Origin: Acidobacteriaceae bacterium
Lineage (GTDB): Bacteria; Acidobacteriota; Terriglobia; Terriglobales; Acidobacteriaceae
DNA length: 12,505 bases
Reading direction: 5' to 3'
Assembly (NCBI GenBank): GCA_009781125.1
Contig: WQYS01000035.1
Location: 1-12,505, forward strand
The number at the start of each line of letters is the position of its first letter. Positions within the stretch are counted from its first letter, which is position 1. The notes under the pieces were generated by a model. The model was not told the origin of the DNA and searched no databases. It worked only from the letters and a program-made list of their open reading frames with translations. Positions 6,885 to 12,505 of this stretch are shown one piece after another. Made by a program: the position numbers and the translations under genes.

Positions 6885-6908
6885 AAGTGTGGCTTTTTTG
6901 CCACACTT
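6885..6908. promoter_or_regulatory. Perfect 9-bp inverted repeat in a divergent intergenic region
   Basis: AAGTGTGGC (6885-6893), TTTTTT and GCCACACTT (6900-6908) form a perfect hairpin or operator-like palindrome. It lies between the LITAF-like gene (minus) and lpxC (plus), so it is upstream of both and is unlikely to be a terminator for either. A weak -35/-10 pair could follow towards lpxC (TTGCAG at 6907, TATAGG at 6933, spacing 20 nt, longer than ideal). It may be an operator for lpxC or a transcript structure; which one cannot be decided here. Confidence 0.5.
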
Positions 6909-6958
6909 GCAGCGCCCGCTCTGAGGCTAAGCTATAGGAGTCTTAAGGATCGCAGCGC

Positions 6959-6973
6959 GAGAGGTCGAGTCTG
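6959..6973 (+). promoter_or_regulatory. Ribosome binding site that defines a CTG start for lpxC
   Basis: GAGAGG (6959-6964) lies 6 nt before CTG (6971-6973). The lpxC frame is open back to a TAA at 6944-6946 and contains no ATG, GTG or TTG before codon 7058, which lies inside the conserved region. The CTG is the only near-cognate codon with a proper ribosome binding site in front of it. Confidence 0.6.
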
Positions 6974-7897
6974 GCAGCAGAGACGCATTACGAACGGACC
7001 ATACGGTCTGAGATTGAGTTCAGCGGCATCGGGCTGCATAGCGGAGCCTCGGTCTCGATGCGGCTGGTTCCGGCTCCGGCGGGCTCGGGCATCGTCTTCC
7101 GTCGCGTCGATCTTGAGAACTACGAGATTCCCGCCATCGGGCGCAACGTCGCCAAGGTCAGCTACGCCACCAGCCTGATGCGCGGCAGCGTGCTTATCTC
7201 GACCACCGAACACCTGCTCAGCGCGCTCGTCGGCATGGGCGTCGATAACGTGATCGTCGAGATCAATAACCTTGAGGTTCCCATCCTCGACGGCAGCGCC
7301 CTGCCTTATGTGGAGGCCTTCAACGCCACGGGACTGAAACAGCAAAGACGCCGCCGCGAGTATATCCGCATCCTGCGCGCCATCGAGGTCCACGAGAGTA
7401 ACAAGTTTATCGGTGTCTATCCCGGCCAGGGCTGCCAGATCGACTACAGCATCGACTTTCCGGAGCCGATCGGCCACGGACGCTTCGTCGGCGACCTGGC
7501 TCGCGGAGACTACGAGCGTCTGGTAGCTCCGGCGCGCACCTTCGGCTTCAAGGAGGACGAGGCCATGCTGCGCAACATGGGGCTGATTCGCGGCGTCTCC
7601 GATGAGAACGCTATCGTCCTCACGCGCCAGGGAGTGGAGAACGGGCCGCTGCGCTTCGCCGACGAGTTTGTCCGCCACAAGGTGCTCGACCTGATCGGCG
7701 ACCTGGCTCTGGCCGGACGCAGAATTCAGGGGCGCATCCTCGCCGAGCGCGCCGGACACGCCATGCACACGGCGCTGGTGCAGCGGCTGCTGAAGGACCG
7801 TTCGGCATGGGAGATGACTCACTGCGTTGAGAACAGCGAAGAAGAGCCGGACTCCGCACGCCCGGCTGCACACGAAGCCGCCGTTTCTGTATTCTGA
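6971..7897 (+). CDS. lpxC: UDP-3-O-acyl-N-acetylglucosamine deacetylase
   Basis: LpxC is the zinc enzyme that commits UDP-acyl-GlcNAc to lipid A synthesis in the cytosol. From the CTG the protein is 308 aa, matching the family's roughly 300. The N-terminal hallmark HYERTIRSEIEFSGIGLHSG lies upstream of the first ATG (7058), so a start there would remove essential fold elements. Further motifs are GIVFRRVDL, the zinc and base segment STTEHLLSAL (E80, H81), ILDGSALPY, PARTFGFKEDEAMLR, and VRHKVLDLIGDLAL (H236 and D240, the other zinc ligands). AGHAMH has H263 as the likely catalytic histidine. The last 25 or so residues are acidic and Ala-rich, as is common at LpxC C-termini. The neighbours do not belong to lipid A synthesis. 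A palindromic repeat follows 35 bp after the stop. Confidence 0.94.
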   Translation: MAAETHYERTIRSEIEFSGIGLHSGASVSMRLVPAPAGSGIVFRRVDLENYEIPAIGRNVAKVSYATSLMRGSVLISTTEHLLSALVGMGVDNVIVEINNLEVPILDGSALPYVEAFNATGLKQQRRRREYIRILRAIEVHESNKFIGVYPGQGCQIDYSIDFPEPIGHGRFVGDLARGDYERLVAPARTFGFKEDEAMLRNMGLIRGVSDENAIVLTRQGVENGPLRFADEFVRHKVLDLIGDLALAGRRIQGRILAERAGHAMHTALVQRLLKDRSAWEMTHCVENSEEEPDSARPAAHEAAVSVF

Positions 7898-7931
7898 ACT
7901 CAAGGAAGTGTATTCGGAGTTTTTTGCTTTT

Positions 7932-8109
7932 GCTTCTAGGTAGGCCAAGCCTTTAGGCTTGGCGATCTCAAAACTCCAGAAAATTTAGGCCTTTAGGCCC
8001 TGGGGTATGTTTTTTTCTGGTTGAGAAGAGAGCATACCCCAGGGGCTAAAGCCCATTCTATCGCAGGGTTTGAGAATGCCAAGCCTTTAGGCTTGGCCTA
8101 CCTGGAAGC
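7932..8109. repeat. Composite nested palindromic repeat between lpxC and folK
   Basis: The outer parts are the two halves of the hairpin unit seen complete at 6059-6102: a left half with full arm (7932-7963) and a right half with full arm (8078-8109). Each keeps the same 20-bp core GCCAAGCCTTTAGGCTTGGC (7944-7963 and 8078-8097), identical and in direct orientation. Between them is a 114-bp insert (7964-8077) with its own 12-bp perfect stem (7998-8009 with 8033-8044). The insert also has two small TTTA or TAAA-capped hairpins (7988-7999 and 8043-8054). The left and right thirds of the whole block are roughly inverted copies. No coding potential is seen in the lpxC-folK gap (7898-8150). Confidence 0.85.
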
Positions 8110-8150
8110 AAAGACTTCAAATGAGATTGTCTTGATTCTGAACTGACTCG

Positions 8151-8636
8151 ATGACCAAGAAGCCTGCCACAGCCGCGATTGCTCTGGGCACGAATCTGGG
8201 TGACCGCGAATCTAACCTGCGCGAAGCCATTCGGCGGTTGGCCGCGCTGGGCGAGGTCGAAGCCGTCTCCAGCTTCCACGACACGGAACCGGTTGGCGTG
8301 CTCGATCAGCCCAGGTTTCTGAACGCCGCCCTGCTGCTGCGGACAGCCTTAAAGCCGTGGCCATTAATGCGCGGCCTGCTTATCGTCGAAAAAGCCATGG
8401 GAAGAAAACGCAAGGGCGTCCTCTCGAAGGGACCGCGCGTGATCGATCTGGATCTTCTTCTCTACGAGGACTGCGAAAGCAGAGTAGTGTCTACGGCAGA
8501 GCTTGCGCTGCCGCACCCGGCGATGCACGAACGCAGCTTCGTGCTGGACCCGCTGGCCGAGATCGCTCCCCGGATGCGGCATCCCGTACTGAAGCGGACC
8601 GTAGCGGAACTGCGAGCGGAGCTGAATAAAAACTGA
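8151..8636 (+). CDS. folK: 2-amino-4-hydroxy-6-hydroxymethyldihydropteridine diphosphokinase
   Basis: FolK (HPPK) transfers pyrophosphate from ATP to 6-hydroxymethyl-dihydropterin, a step of folate synthesis in the cytosol. The 161-aa protein is of normal length with all the signatures. ALGTNLGDRESNL is at 11-23 and DTEPVGVLDQPRFLNAALLL at 44-63. EKAMGRKRK is at 80-88, and GPRVIDLDLLLY at 94-105 carries the magnesium-binding aspartates D99 and D101. LPHPAMHERSFVLDPLAEIAP is at 120-140. The ATG at 8151 is the first start after an in-frame TGA at 8139; no Shine-Dalgarno sequence is obvious. It is the only folate gene in the window and stands alone between a repeat block and a convergent gene. 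Confidence 0.94.
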   Translation: MTKKPATAAIALGTNLGDRESNLREAIRRLAALGEVEAVSSFHDTEPVGVLDQPRFLNAALLLRTALKPWPLMRGLLIVEKAMGRKRKGVLSKGPRVIDLDLLLYEDCESRVVSTAELALPHPAMHERSFVLDPLAEIAPRMRHPVLKRTVAELRAELNKN

Positions 8637-8674
8637 AGCCGCGATCCACGGGAAGATCACGGCCTCAGATCCTT

Positions 8675-8701
8675 CGAGGGGCGCGTGCGCGTCGCCCCTC
8701 G
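8675..8701. terminator. GC-rich hairpin between convergent folK and PEP-CTERM genes
   Basis: CGAGGGGCG (8675-8683) and CGCCCCTCG (8693-8701) form a perfect 9-bp stem with a 9-nt loop, 38 bp after the folK stop. It lies between two convergent genes, where a bidirectional terminator is expected, but neither strand shows a T-tract after the stem. A weaker imperfect hairpin (GCCGCGATC with GATCACGGC, 8638-8663) lies just before it. Confidence 0.4.
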
Positions 8702-8770
8702 TCAGACATCTATCTATAGACCTTCTCTATATCTATAGGAATAAGCACAACAATATATTTGGCAACGACA

Positions 8771-9433
8771 TTAGTTACTGCAACGACTGCGCACCTTACA
8801 ACGGACGAAGCCAGCCATGGCAGGCAGTCCGGTAAGAATTAAGAAGATGCTCCCCGGCTCAGGAATGGGAGGCGGGTTACCTCCACCGCCCCCGCCATTC
8901 CCACCACCGCCGTTACTCCCTCCGCCTGCGGGCCAGAACCCCGGATATCCGGTACCAGGACCGAAACCGGGCGCGCCCGGGATGGATGAAGAAGAAGAAT
9001 AAGCCGGTGCGACCGAGCCTTCGTCGAGCGATGCCAGCTCAATCGGAGCCGTAGGAGTGCCCGGTAGAAAGTTGCCGGGGGGAGGAGCTGCCTCGATCAA
9101 TTGCTGGGAAGGAACCGTCTCTTCCGGAACGTCGCCGCAGGCCATCCGGAGCCTGCGCAGAATCTCCTCGCGGGTCATGCGCGGAGGGCCGAAGGCTGCG
9201 CGCTGGAGATGCGGCCTCATCGACAGCGGCGGCTTGGTCAGAGCGCCTACATGGCCATGAACATAGTTGTGGAATTGCCGGTGAGCGGCCTTCGCCCGCT
9301 GCACTACGGACGAGTGCGCCAGAGCGTTGCGATACTCCACCAGCCACCTCTCGCAATCCGTCGAGGCCCTGACCCCTTTTGCGGCAGCAATCGTAACCAG
9401 AAATAAAATCAGATACAGCACAAAACGGCGCAT
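8771..9433 (-). CDS. PEP-CTERM exported protein of unknown function
   Basis: The 220-aa protein has a signal peptide (MRRFVLYLILFLVTIAAAKG, likely cut after A23). A charged region of unknown fold (about 24-115) follows, with a likely helical stretch TREEILRRLRMACG and two cysteines (C27, C99). A Pro/Ser/Gly-rich linker (about 116-187) ends in a near-pure Gly run (171-185). The C-terminal sorting signal has PIPEPGS (PEP at 191-193), a hydrophobic stretch about 195-210 and the basic tail RCKVRSR. PEP-CTERM signals are recognised by an exosortase (EpsH/XrtA type), and such proteins are linked to exopolysaccharide-producing bacteria; the exosortase is not in the window. The start at 9433 fits the signal peptide; no strong ribosome binding site is seen. 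A sigma-54 promoter match lies 64-80 bp upstream. Confidence 0.85.
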   Translation of the reverse strand: MRRFVLYLILFLVTIAAAKGVRASTDCERWLVEYRNALAHSSVVQRAKAAHRQFHNYVHGHVGALTKPPLSMRPHLQRAAFGPPRMTREEILRRLRMACGDVPEETVPSQQLIEAAPPPGNFLPGTPTAPIELASLDEGSVAPAYSSSSSIPGAPGFGPGTGYPGFWPAGGGSNGGGGNGGGGGGNPPPIPEPGSIFLILTGLPAMAGFVRCKVRSRCSN

Positions 9434-9497
9434 CGATGATTTACCCGTGTGTCCCTGAACCCTTAAAACGGTTCATATATTTTTCTGCTACAGACGC

Positions 9498-9513
9498 AGC
9501 AATCAGGCTGCCA
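9498..9513 (-). promoter_or_regulatory. Sigma-54 (-24/-12) promoter match upstream of the PEP-CTERM gene
   Basis: Read on the minus strand, 9513-9498 is TGGCAGCCTGATTGCT. It aligns to the sigma-54 consensus TGGCACG-N4-TTGCW with both invariant GG and GC pairs correctly spaced. A transcript would start near 9487, leaving a leader of about 54 nt before the ATG at 9433. PEP-CTERM genes in other bacteria are known to be controlled by RpoN with the PrsK/PrsR two-component system, which fits. The rest of the 9434-9705 gap holds no gene I can support. Confidence 0.6.
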
Positions 9514-9659
9514 AATCAGAGAAGGCCCGAAAATCCCCCGAAAACAGCGGAAAAATGAATATGTCTGGTACATTTCTCAAAACAAAAGGAAAATAATTGC
9601 CCACGCAGATAGACGCGCAGGTTCACATTGCCGCTCCATCGGCTCGACAACAGAGGACC

Positions 9660-9715
9660 GCTCGGGCATTCTGATGGATGTCCATTTGTATCACCGGAGG
9701 AAACGATGCCCGAGC
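9660..9715 (+). promoter_or_regulatory. Inverted repeat enclosing the ribosome binding site and start codon of the hydratase gene
   Basis: GCTCGGGCAT (9660-9669) is a perfect reverse complement of ATGCCCGAGC (9706-9715), which is the first ten bases of the coding region. In RNA the start codon would be paired in the stem and GGAGG (9696-9700) would lie in the 36-nt loop. This could reduce translation until the structure opens. It may also be chance in GC-rich DNA. Confidence 0.4.
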
Positions 9716-10500
9716 TTCTTCATCTGCAAACCATGCTCTGCGAGGTTACGGAAGGCGTTGCAACTGTGACGCTCAACCGGCCCCAGGTTCTGCACGCGCT
9801 CAACACTCAGGTCTTTGACGAGTTGGAGCAGGTCTTCACCCTGTTGGGCCGCGATGCTGGCGTGCGGGCGATTCTCGTCACCGGCTCCGGAGATCGGGCC
9901 TTTGCCGCCGGAGCTGACATCAATGAACTTGTCCTGCTCGATGGAGCCGGAGGAGAAAAGAAGGCGCTGCGCGGCCAGGCTGTCTTTCATCTCATCGAGT
10001 CCTGCGGCAAGCCTGTGATTGCATTGATTAATGGCTTCGCGCTGGGCGGAGGCTGCGAGCTTGTTCTGGCCTGCCACCTTCGCATTGCCAACGAGAATGC
10101 GCGGCTCGGACAGCCCGAGGTCAAGCTGGGTCTGCTCCCGGGCTATGGCGGAACGCAGCGGCTGCTGCGGCTTGTCGGTCCTTCGGCAGCGCTGAAGCTC
10201 ATCCTGACCGGCGCGATGATCGACGCGGCGGAGGCCCTGCGCATTGGCCTGGTCGATGAGGTCGTCGCTGCCGAGCGCCTGATCGCGCGCGGGCAGGAAC
10301 TGGCTCATGCAATCGCCGCGCAGGCTCCGCTGGCGGTTGCCGCCTGCCTCGACGCCGTTCGCCGGGGAGCGGATCAGCCGCTGGCCACCGCCCTGCGCTT
10401 CGAGGCCGAGCTCTTCGGCAGGCTCTCCAGCACCGAGGACAAGGCAGAAGGCACAAAGGCCTTCCTCGAAAAACGCACGCCTGTCTGGAGCGGACGCTAG
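9706..10500 (+). CDS. Enoyl-CoA hydratase/isomerase (crotonase) family protein
   Basis: Crotonase-fold enzymes act on acyl-CoA thioesters; this one is most like enoyl-CoA or short-chain crotonyl-CoA hydratases. The 264-aa protein has VATVTLNRPQVLHALN (18-33) and the first oxyanion-hole loop AFAAGADINEL (65-75). The second oxyanion loop NGFALGGGCEL (109-119) carries E118, and LGQPEVKLGLLPGYGGTQRL (134-153) carries E138. The two glutamates match the catalytic pair of rat mitochondrial hydratase (E144, E164), so hydratase activity is expected. The C-terminal KAEGTKAFLEKRTPVW is typical. The ATG at 9706 is chosen because GGAGG lies 5 nt upstream; an open frame to 9628 adds a non-conserved segment. 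No other fatty-acid gene is nearby, so the substrate cannot be told. Confidence 0.94.
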   Translation: MPELLHLQTMLCEVTEGVATVTLNRPQVLHALNTQVFDELEQVFTLLGRDAGVRAILVTGSGDRAFAAGADINELVLLDGAGGEKKALRGQAVFHLIESCGKPVIALINGFALGGGCELVLACHLRIANENARLGQPEVKLGLLPGYGGTQRLLRLVGPSAALKLILTGAMIDAAEALRIGLVDEVVAAERLIARGQELAHAIAAQAPLAVAACLDAVRRGADQPLATALRFEAELFGRLSSTEDKAEGTKAFLEKRTPVWSGR

Positions 10501-10664
10501 GATTACAGTTACAAGCAAGAATTAGGTGCCCGGAATCTGGCGATTATCGACACATAAGATCAAAGACAAAATCCAGAGAGATTTCAATTTATAGATATAA
10601 ACTTCTATTTTTCATATATTTTAACAATGTAAGCGTTTAGTTCAAATTTGTAAACCCATAAAAT

Positions 10665-10680
10665 TGTGACAAATATCACA
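10665..10680. promoter_or_regulatory. CRP/FNR-family operator, perfect TGTGA-N6-TCACA
   Basis: TGTGACAAATATCACA is a perfect match to the E. coli CRP half-sites TGTGA and TCACA with the correct 6-nt spacing. Its centre is about 124 bp before the ATG of the TonB-dependent receptor. The regulator that would bind it is not in the window, and acidobacterial CRP/FNR proteins may have their own preferences. Confidence 0.55.
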
Positions 10681-10708
10681 TTCAAAACATCTGGCATCCA
10701 ACTTGCTT

Positions 10709-10724
10709 TGTGACGTTAATCACT
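10709..10724. promoter_or_regulatory. Second CRP/FNR-family-like operator
   Basis: TGTGACGTTAATCACT matches TGTGA-N6-TCACA at 9 of 10 half-site bases. It shares TGTGAC-N4-ATCAC with the site at 10665-10680. The two centres are 44 bp apart, about four helical turns, which places them on the same face of the DNA. Its centre is about 80 bp before the ATG. Confidence 0.45.
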
Positions 10725-10796
10725 ATCGTTTCGCCGCGAAGCGGTGGCCCGGCGATTCAGTCTCATGAAGTTCTTTTCTTTCCAGGAGGGGGCAGC

Positions 10797-12505
10797 ATGA
10801 AACGCATATATTTATTCCTAACTCTAACCATCTTCTTGCTGCTTGTTTCGTTCTCCTTGCCGGCCCAGCAGCAGGGCTCGATCACCGGTGGGCTTAATGG
10901 GGTCATCACCGATTCGACGGGCGCGGTTCTGCCCGGAGCAACGGTCACACTGGTGGGCCCACAGGGGACGCGGACGCTTACGACCGACGGGCTGGGCCGT
11001 TTCAGCACGGCTGGCCTCACGCCTGGCTATTACGACGTAACCGTTGAAAAGACAGGCTTTAAGAAGGTAATCGCCAACCATAACCTGGTGGTGGTGAACA
11101 ACTTTTCAGCGCTGAACCTGTCGATGCAGCCAGGCAATGTCTCTGAAACCGTGGAGGTCCGGGCGACGGCGATCTCCATCGACACGCAGAGCACCGCCAT
11201 CACCCACAATCTGACGGACACGTTCTACAACAGCGTTCCCATGCCGCGAAACGTTTCGGCCATCTTCTACGCAGCCCCGAGCGTGATCGTGGGACAGGTG
11301 GCGGGAACGCCGGGGCAGATCGGGCCGGGTTCGGCGAACCCTTCCATCGGCGGAGCCTCGGGGCTGGACAATCTCTATGTTGTTGATGGCGTGACGATTA
11401 CCGATCAGGCCTTTGGAAGCATTGGAACCTACAACCGCTATCATGGCTCGCTGGGCACGGGAATTAATCTGGCCTTTATCAAGGAGGTCTCCGTGAAGAC
11501 GACCGCCTTCGAGCCAGAGTACGGCAAGGCCACCGGCGGCATCGTGCAGATCGTCACCAAATCTGGCGGCACCAGCTATCACGGAGCGGTGGCGGCGTAC
11601 TTCGGCCCGGGCTCCTGGTACGCGAGCCGCTACCAGTTCTATCAGTTTGGATTTTTGCAGGCGACTCCGCCGTCGACGCTCTCCAGCCCGCAGTATGACG
11701 CGGCCATCGAGTTTGGCGGCTACGTGCCCGGCATGAAGAATCAGTTGTTCTTCTTTGGCGCATTCAATCCCGCGCTGCGCCGGGACGTCATGCAGGCCAA
11801 TCCGAATGCTCCGCCGCCCAGTGTTGCCCTGGGAGCGCTCAATTACAGCACCACGACGCTGAGCTGGGCGGGCAAGCTGACTTATACCTTCGGCTTGCAG
11901 TCTACATTTGAGGTGTCGGCCTTTGGCGATCCGTCGCGGCACAACGCGCAGCCCTTCGCCACGGGAATCAACGGCATCTCTTCGTACTTCCCGGAGACGA
12001 CGGCCAGTTCCTGGACGTTCGGCTCGCGCAACGAGGTCGCCCGCGTCACCACGGCCATTACGCCGCGCTGGACCGCCGACGCTTCCTACGCCAACAACTA
12101 CAACCACTTCGACGAGATACCGGCGTCGAACGGCTATGGCATCACCGACGCCAGCGGCAACTCGCTGCCCTCGCCTGCGGCTTCGATTACTCAGGGGCTG
12201 GGCGCCTACGAGCCGTCGAAGAACAACACCTGGAGCATCGCGGTCAATACGACGAGGATATTCACCTTCCTCGGCCAGCACACCGTCTCGGTGGGGTATG
12301 CATACGATCACACCAACTTTCTCGATCTGCCCTCCCGCTCCGGCGCGCTGTTCGTGATTCCGAACGCGAACGAGCAAGGAACTCTGCTCACCAGCCTGTT
12401 CTCTAACATACCGGCGCGGTCGGCGGGCGCTCTGACCAACGCGCAGTTCCGCATCGCCGCCACCAACACCGATCCCACGCTCACGCTCACGGACAGAACC
12501 TGCCC
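10797..12505 (+). CDS. TonB-dependent receptor with N-terminal carboxypeptidase-regulatory-like domain (3' end outside window)
   Basis: Outer-membrane receptor that takes up a large substrate with energy from TonB-ExbBD. The 569 codons present are open to the window end. A signal peptide (1-23, cut after SLPA) is followed by a carboxypeptidase-regulatory-like beta domain (about 28-112): GVITDSTGAVLPGATVTLVG, GRFSTAGLTPGYYDVTVEKTGF. The plug domain runs about 115-265 with NPSIGGASGLDNLYVVDGVT (181-200) and FEPEYGKATGGIVQIVTKSGG (238-258). The start of the beta-barrel comes next, rich in Tyr/Phe/Asn with alternating strands. This Oar/SusC-like architecture is greatly expanded in Acidobacteriota; the substrate is unknown. 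The ATG has AGGAGG 7 nt upstream. Full-length members have about 1000-1200 aa, so perhaps half is missing. CRP-like sites upstream suggest carbon- or redox-linked control. No SusD-like partner is visible in the window. Confidence 0.94.
   Translation, partial: MKRIYLFLTLTIFLLLVSFSLPAQQQGSITGGLNGVITDSTGAVLPGATVTLVGPQGTRTLTTDGLGRFSTAGLTPGYYDVTVEKTGFKKVIANHNLVVVNNFSALNLSMQPGNVSETVEVRATAISIDTQSTAITHNLTDTFYNSVPMPRNVSAIFYAAPSVIVGQVAGTPGQIGPGSANPSIGGASGLDNLYVVDGVTITDQAFGSIGTYNRYHGSLGTGINLAFIKEVSVKTTAFEPEYGKATGGIVQIVTKSGGTSYHGAVAAYFGPGSWYASRYQFYQFGFLQATPPSTLSSPQYDAAIEFGGYVPGMKNQLFFFGAFNPALRRDVMQANPNAPPPSVALGALNYSTTTLSWAGKLTYTFGLQSTFEVSAFGDPSRHNAQPFATGINGISSYFPETTASSWTFGSRNEVARVTTAITPRWTADASYANNYNHFDEIPASNGYGITDASGNSLPSPAASITQGLGAYEPSKNNTWSIAVNTTRIFTFLGQHTVSVGYAYDHTNFLDLPSRSGALFVIPNANEQGTLLTSLFSNIPARSAGALTNAQFRIAATNTDPTLTLTDRTC

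Larger units (their letters stand above)
10501..10796. other. AT-rich intergenic regulatory region
   Basis: This 296-bp gap has no gene I can support. From about 10545 to 10700 it is strikingly AT-rich compared with the GC-rich genes on both sides. It holds two CRP-like palindromes (10665-10680, 10709-10724). A LacI-family-like core TAAGCGTTTA lies at 10630-10639. A small CCGC-GAA-GCGG hairpin is found near 10734-10744. AGGAGG (10784-10789) is placed 7 nt before the next start codon. It reads as a long controlled leader for the TonB-dependent receptor. Confidence 0.6.

Noticed and set aside
6932..7948. 338-codon minus-strand open frame opposite lpxC
   Set aside because: Begins inside the repeat element (its MAYLEAK start is encoded by the repeat, as is that of the frame opposite glmM) and is antisense to lpxC with all catalytic residues intact.
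8708..8740. Short ATCTATAG repeats as a possible tandem array
   Set aside because: Only two or three imperfect 7-8-bp copies in an AT-rich gap; not enough to call a CRISPR, iteron or satellite.
9434..9705. tRNA, small RNA or hidden gene in the 272-bp divergent gap
   Set aside because: No cloverleaf, no frame with a start and ribosome binding site; apart from the sigma-54 match and the inverted repeat nothing stands out.
11106..12377. 423-codon minus-strand open frame opposite the TonB-dependent receptor
   Set aside because: Arg/Gly-rich composition without domains; the plus strand is open throughout and encodes a signal peptide, carboxypeptidase-like domain and plug.

Overview
The window looks like a piece of the chromosome of an acidobacterium, most likely class Terriglobia (Terriglobus/Granulicella/Edaphobacter-like). 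This is inferred from protein style and gene content: a carboxypeptidase-regulatory-domain TonB receptor, a PEP-CTERM protein, LITAF-like and DUF2752 proteins, and repeats with TTTA-capped hairpins. The genes are GC-rich. Most of the window is housekeeping DNA. I see no transposase, CRISPR array, tRNA or rRNA, and no multi-gene novel system; the unusual signals are regulatory and structural.

Layout. (1) 1-2817, minus strand: rnpA > yidD > yidC > start of a probable jag/khpB gene. This is the classic RNase P protein / membrane insertase cluster, but rpmH is missing from its usual place upstream of rnpA. yidC starts at TTG. (2) 2880-6033, plus strand: a small DUF2905 membrane protein, xseA (exonuclease VII large subunit) and glmM (phosphoglucosamine mutase); xseA and glmM overlap by ATGA. 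(3) 6034-6158: a near-perfect 20-bp hairpin repeat between convergent genes. (4) 6159-6772, minus strand: overlapping genes for a LITAF-like zinc-ribbon protein and a DUF2752 membrane protein. (5) 6971-7897: lpxC (lipid A synthesis, so a Gram-negative outer membrane), whose only sensible start appears to be CTG. (6) 7932-8109: a nested palindromic repeat. (7) 8151-8636: folK. (8) 8771-9433, minus strand: a PEP-CTERM exported protein with a good sigma-54 promoter match. (9) 9706-10500: an enoyl-CoA hydratase-family gene whose start codon lies in a perfect 10-bp inverted repeat. (10) 10797-end: a TonB-dependent receptor cut by the window end, preceded by an AT-rich leader with two CRP-like palindromes 44 bp apart.

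How the genes relate. YidC and YidD support membrane protein insertion, and RnpA supports tRNA maturation. GlmM and LpxC act on the UDP-GlcNAc route to peptidoglycan and lipid A. The TonB receptor and the PEP-CTERM protein belong to the outer membrane or cell surface. FolK (folate), XseA (DNA repair) and the hydratase (acyl-CoA metabolism) are not obviously linked to their neighbours. Three genes lacking a usable Shine-Dalgarno sequence (DUF2905, xseA, LITAF-like) each have a -10-like hexamer 6-7 nt before the ATG, suggesting leaderless transcripts.
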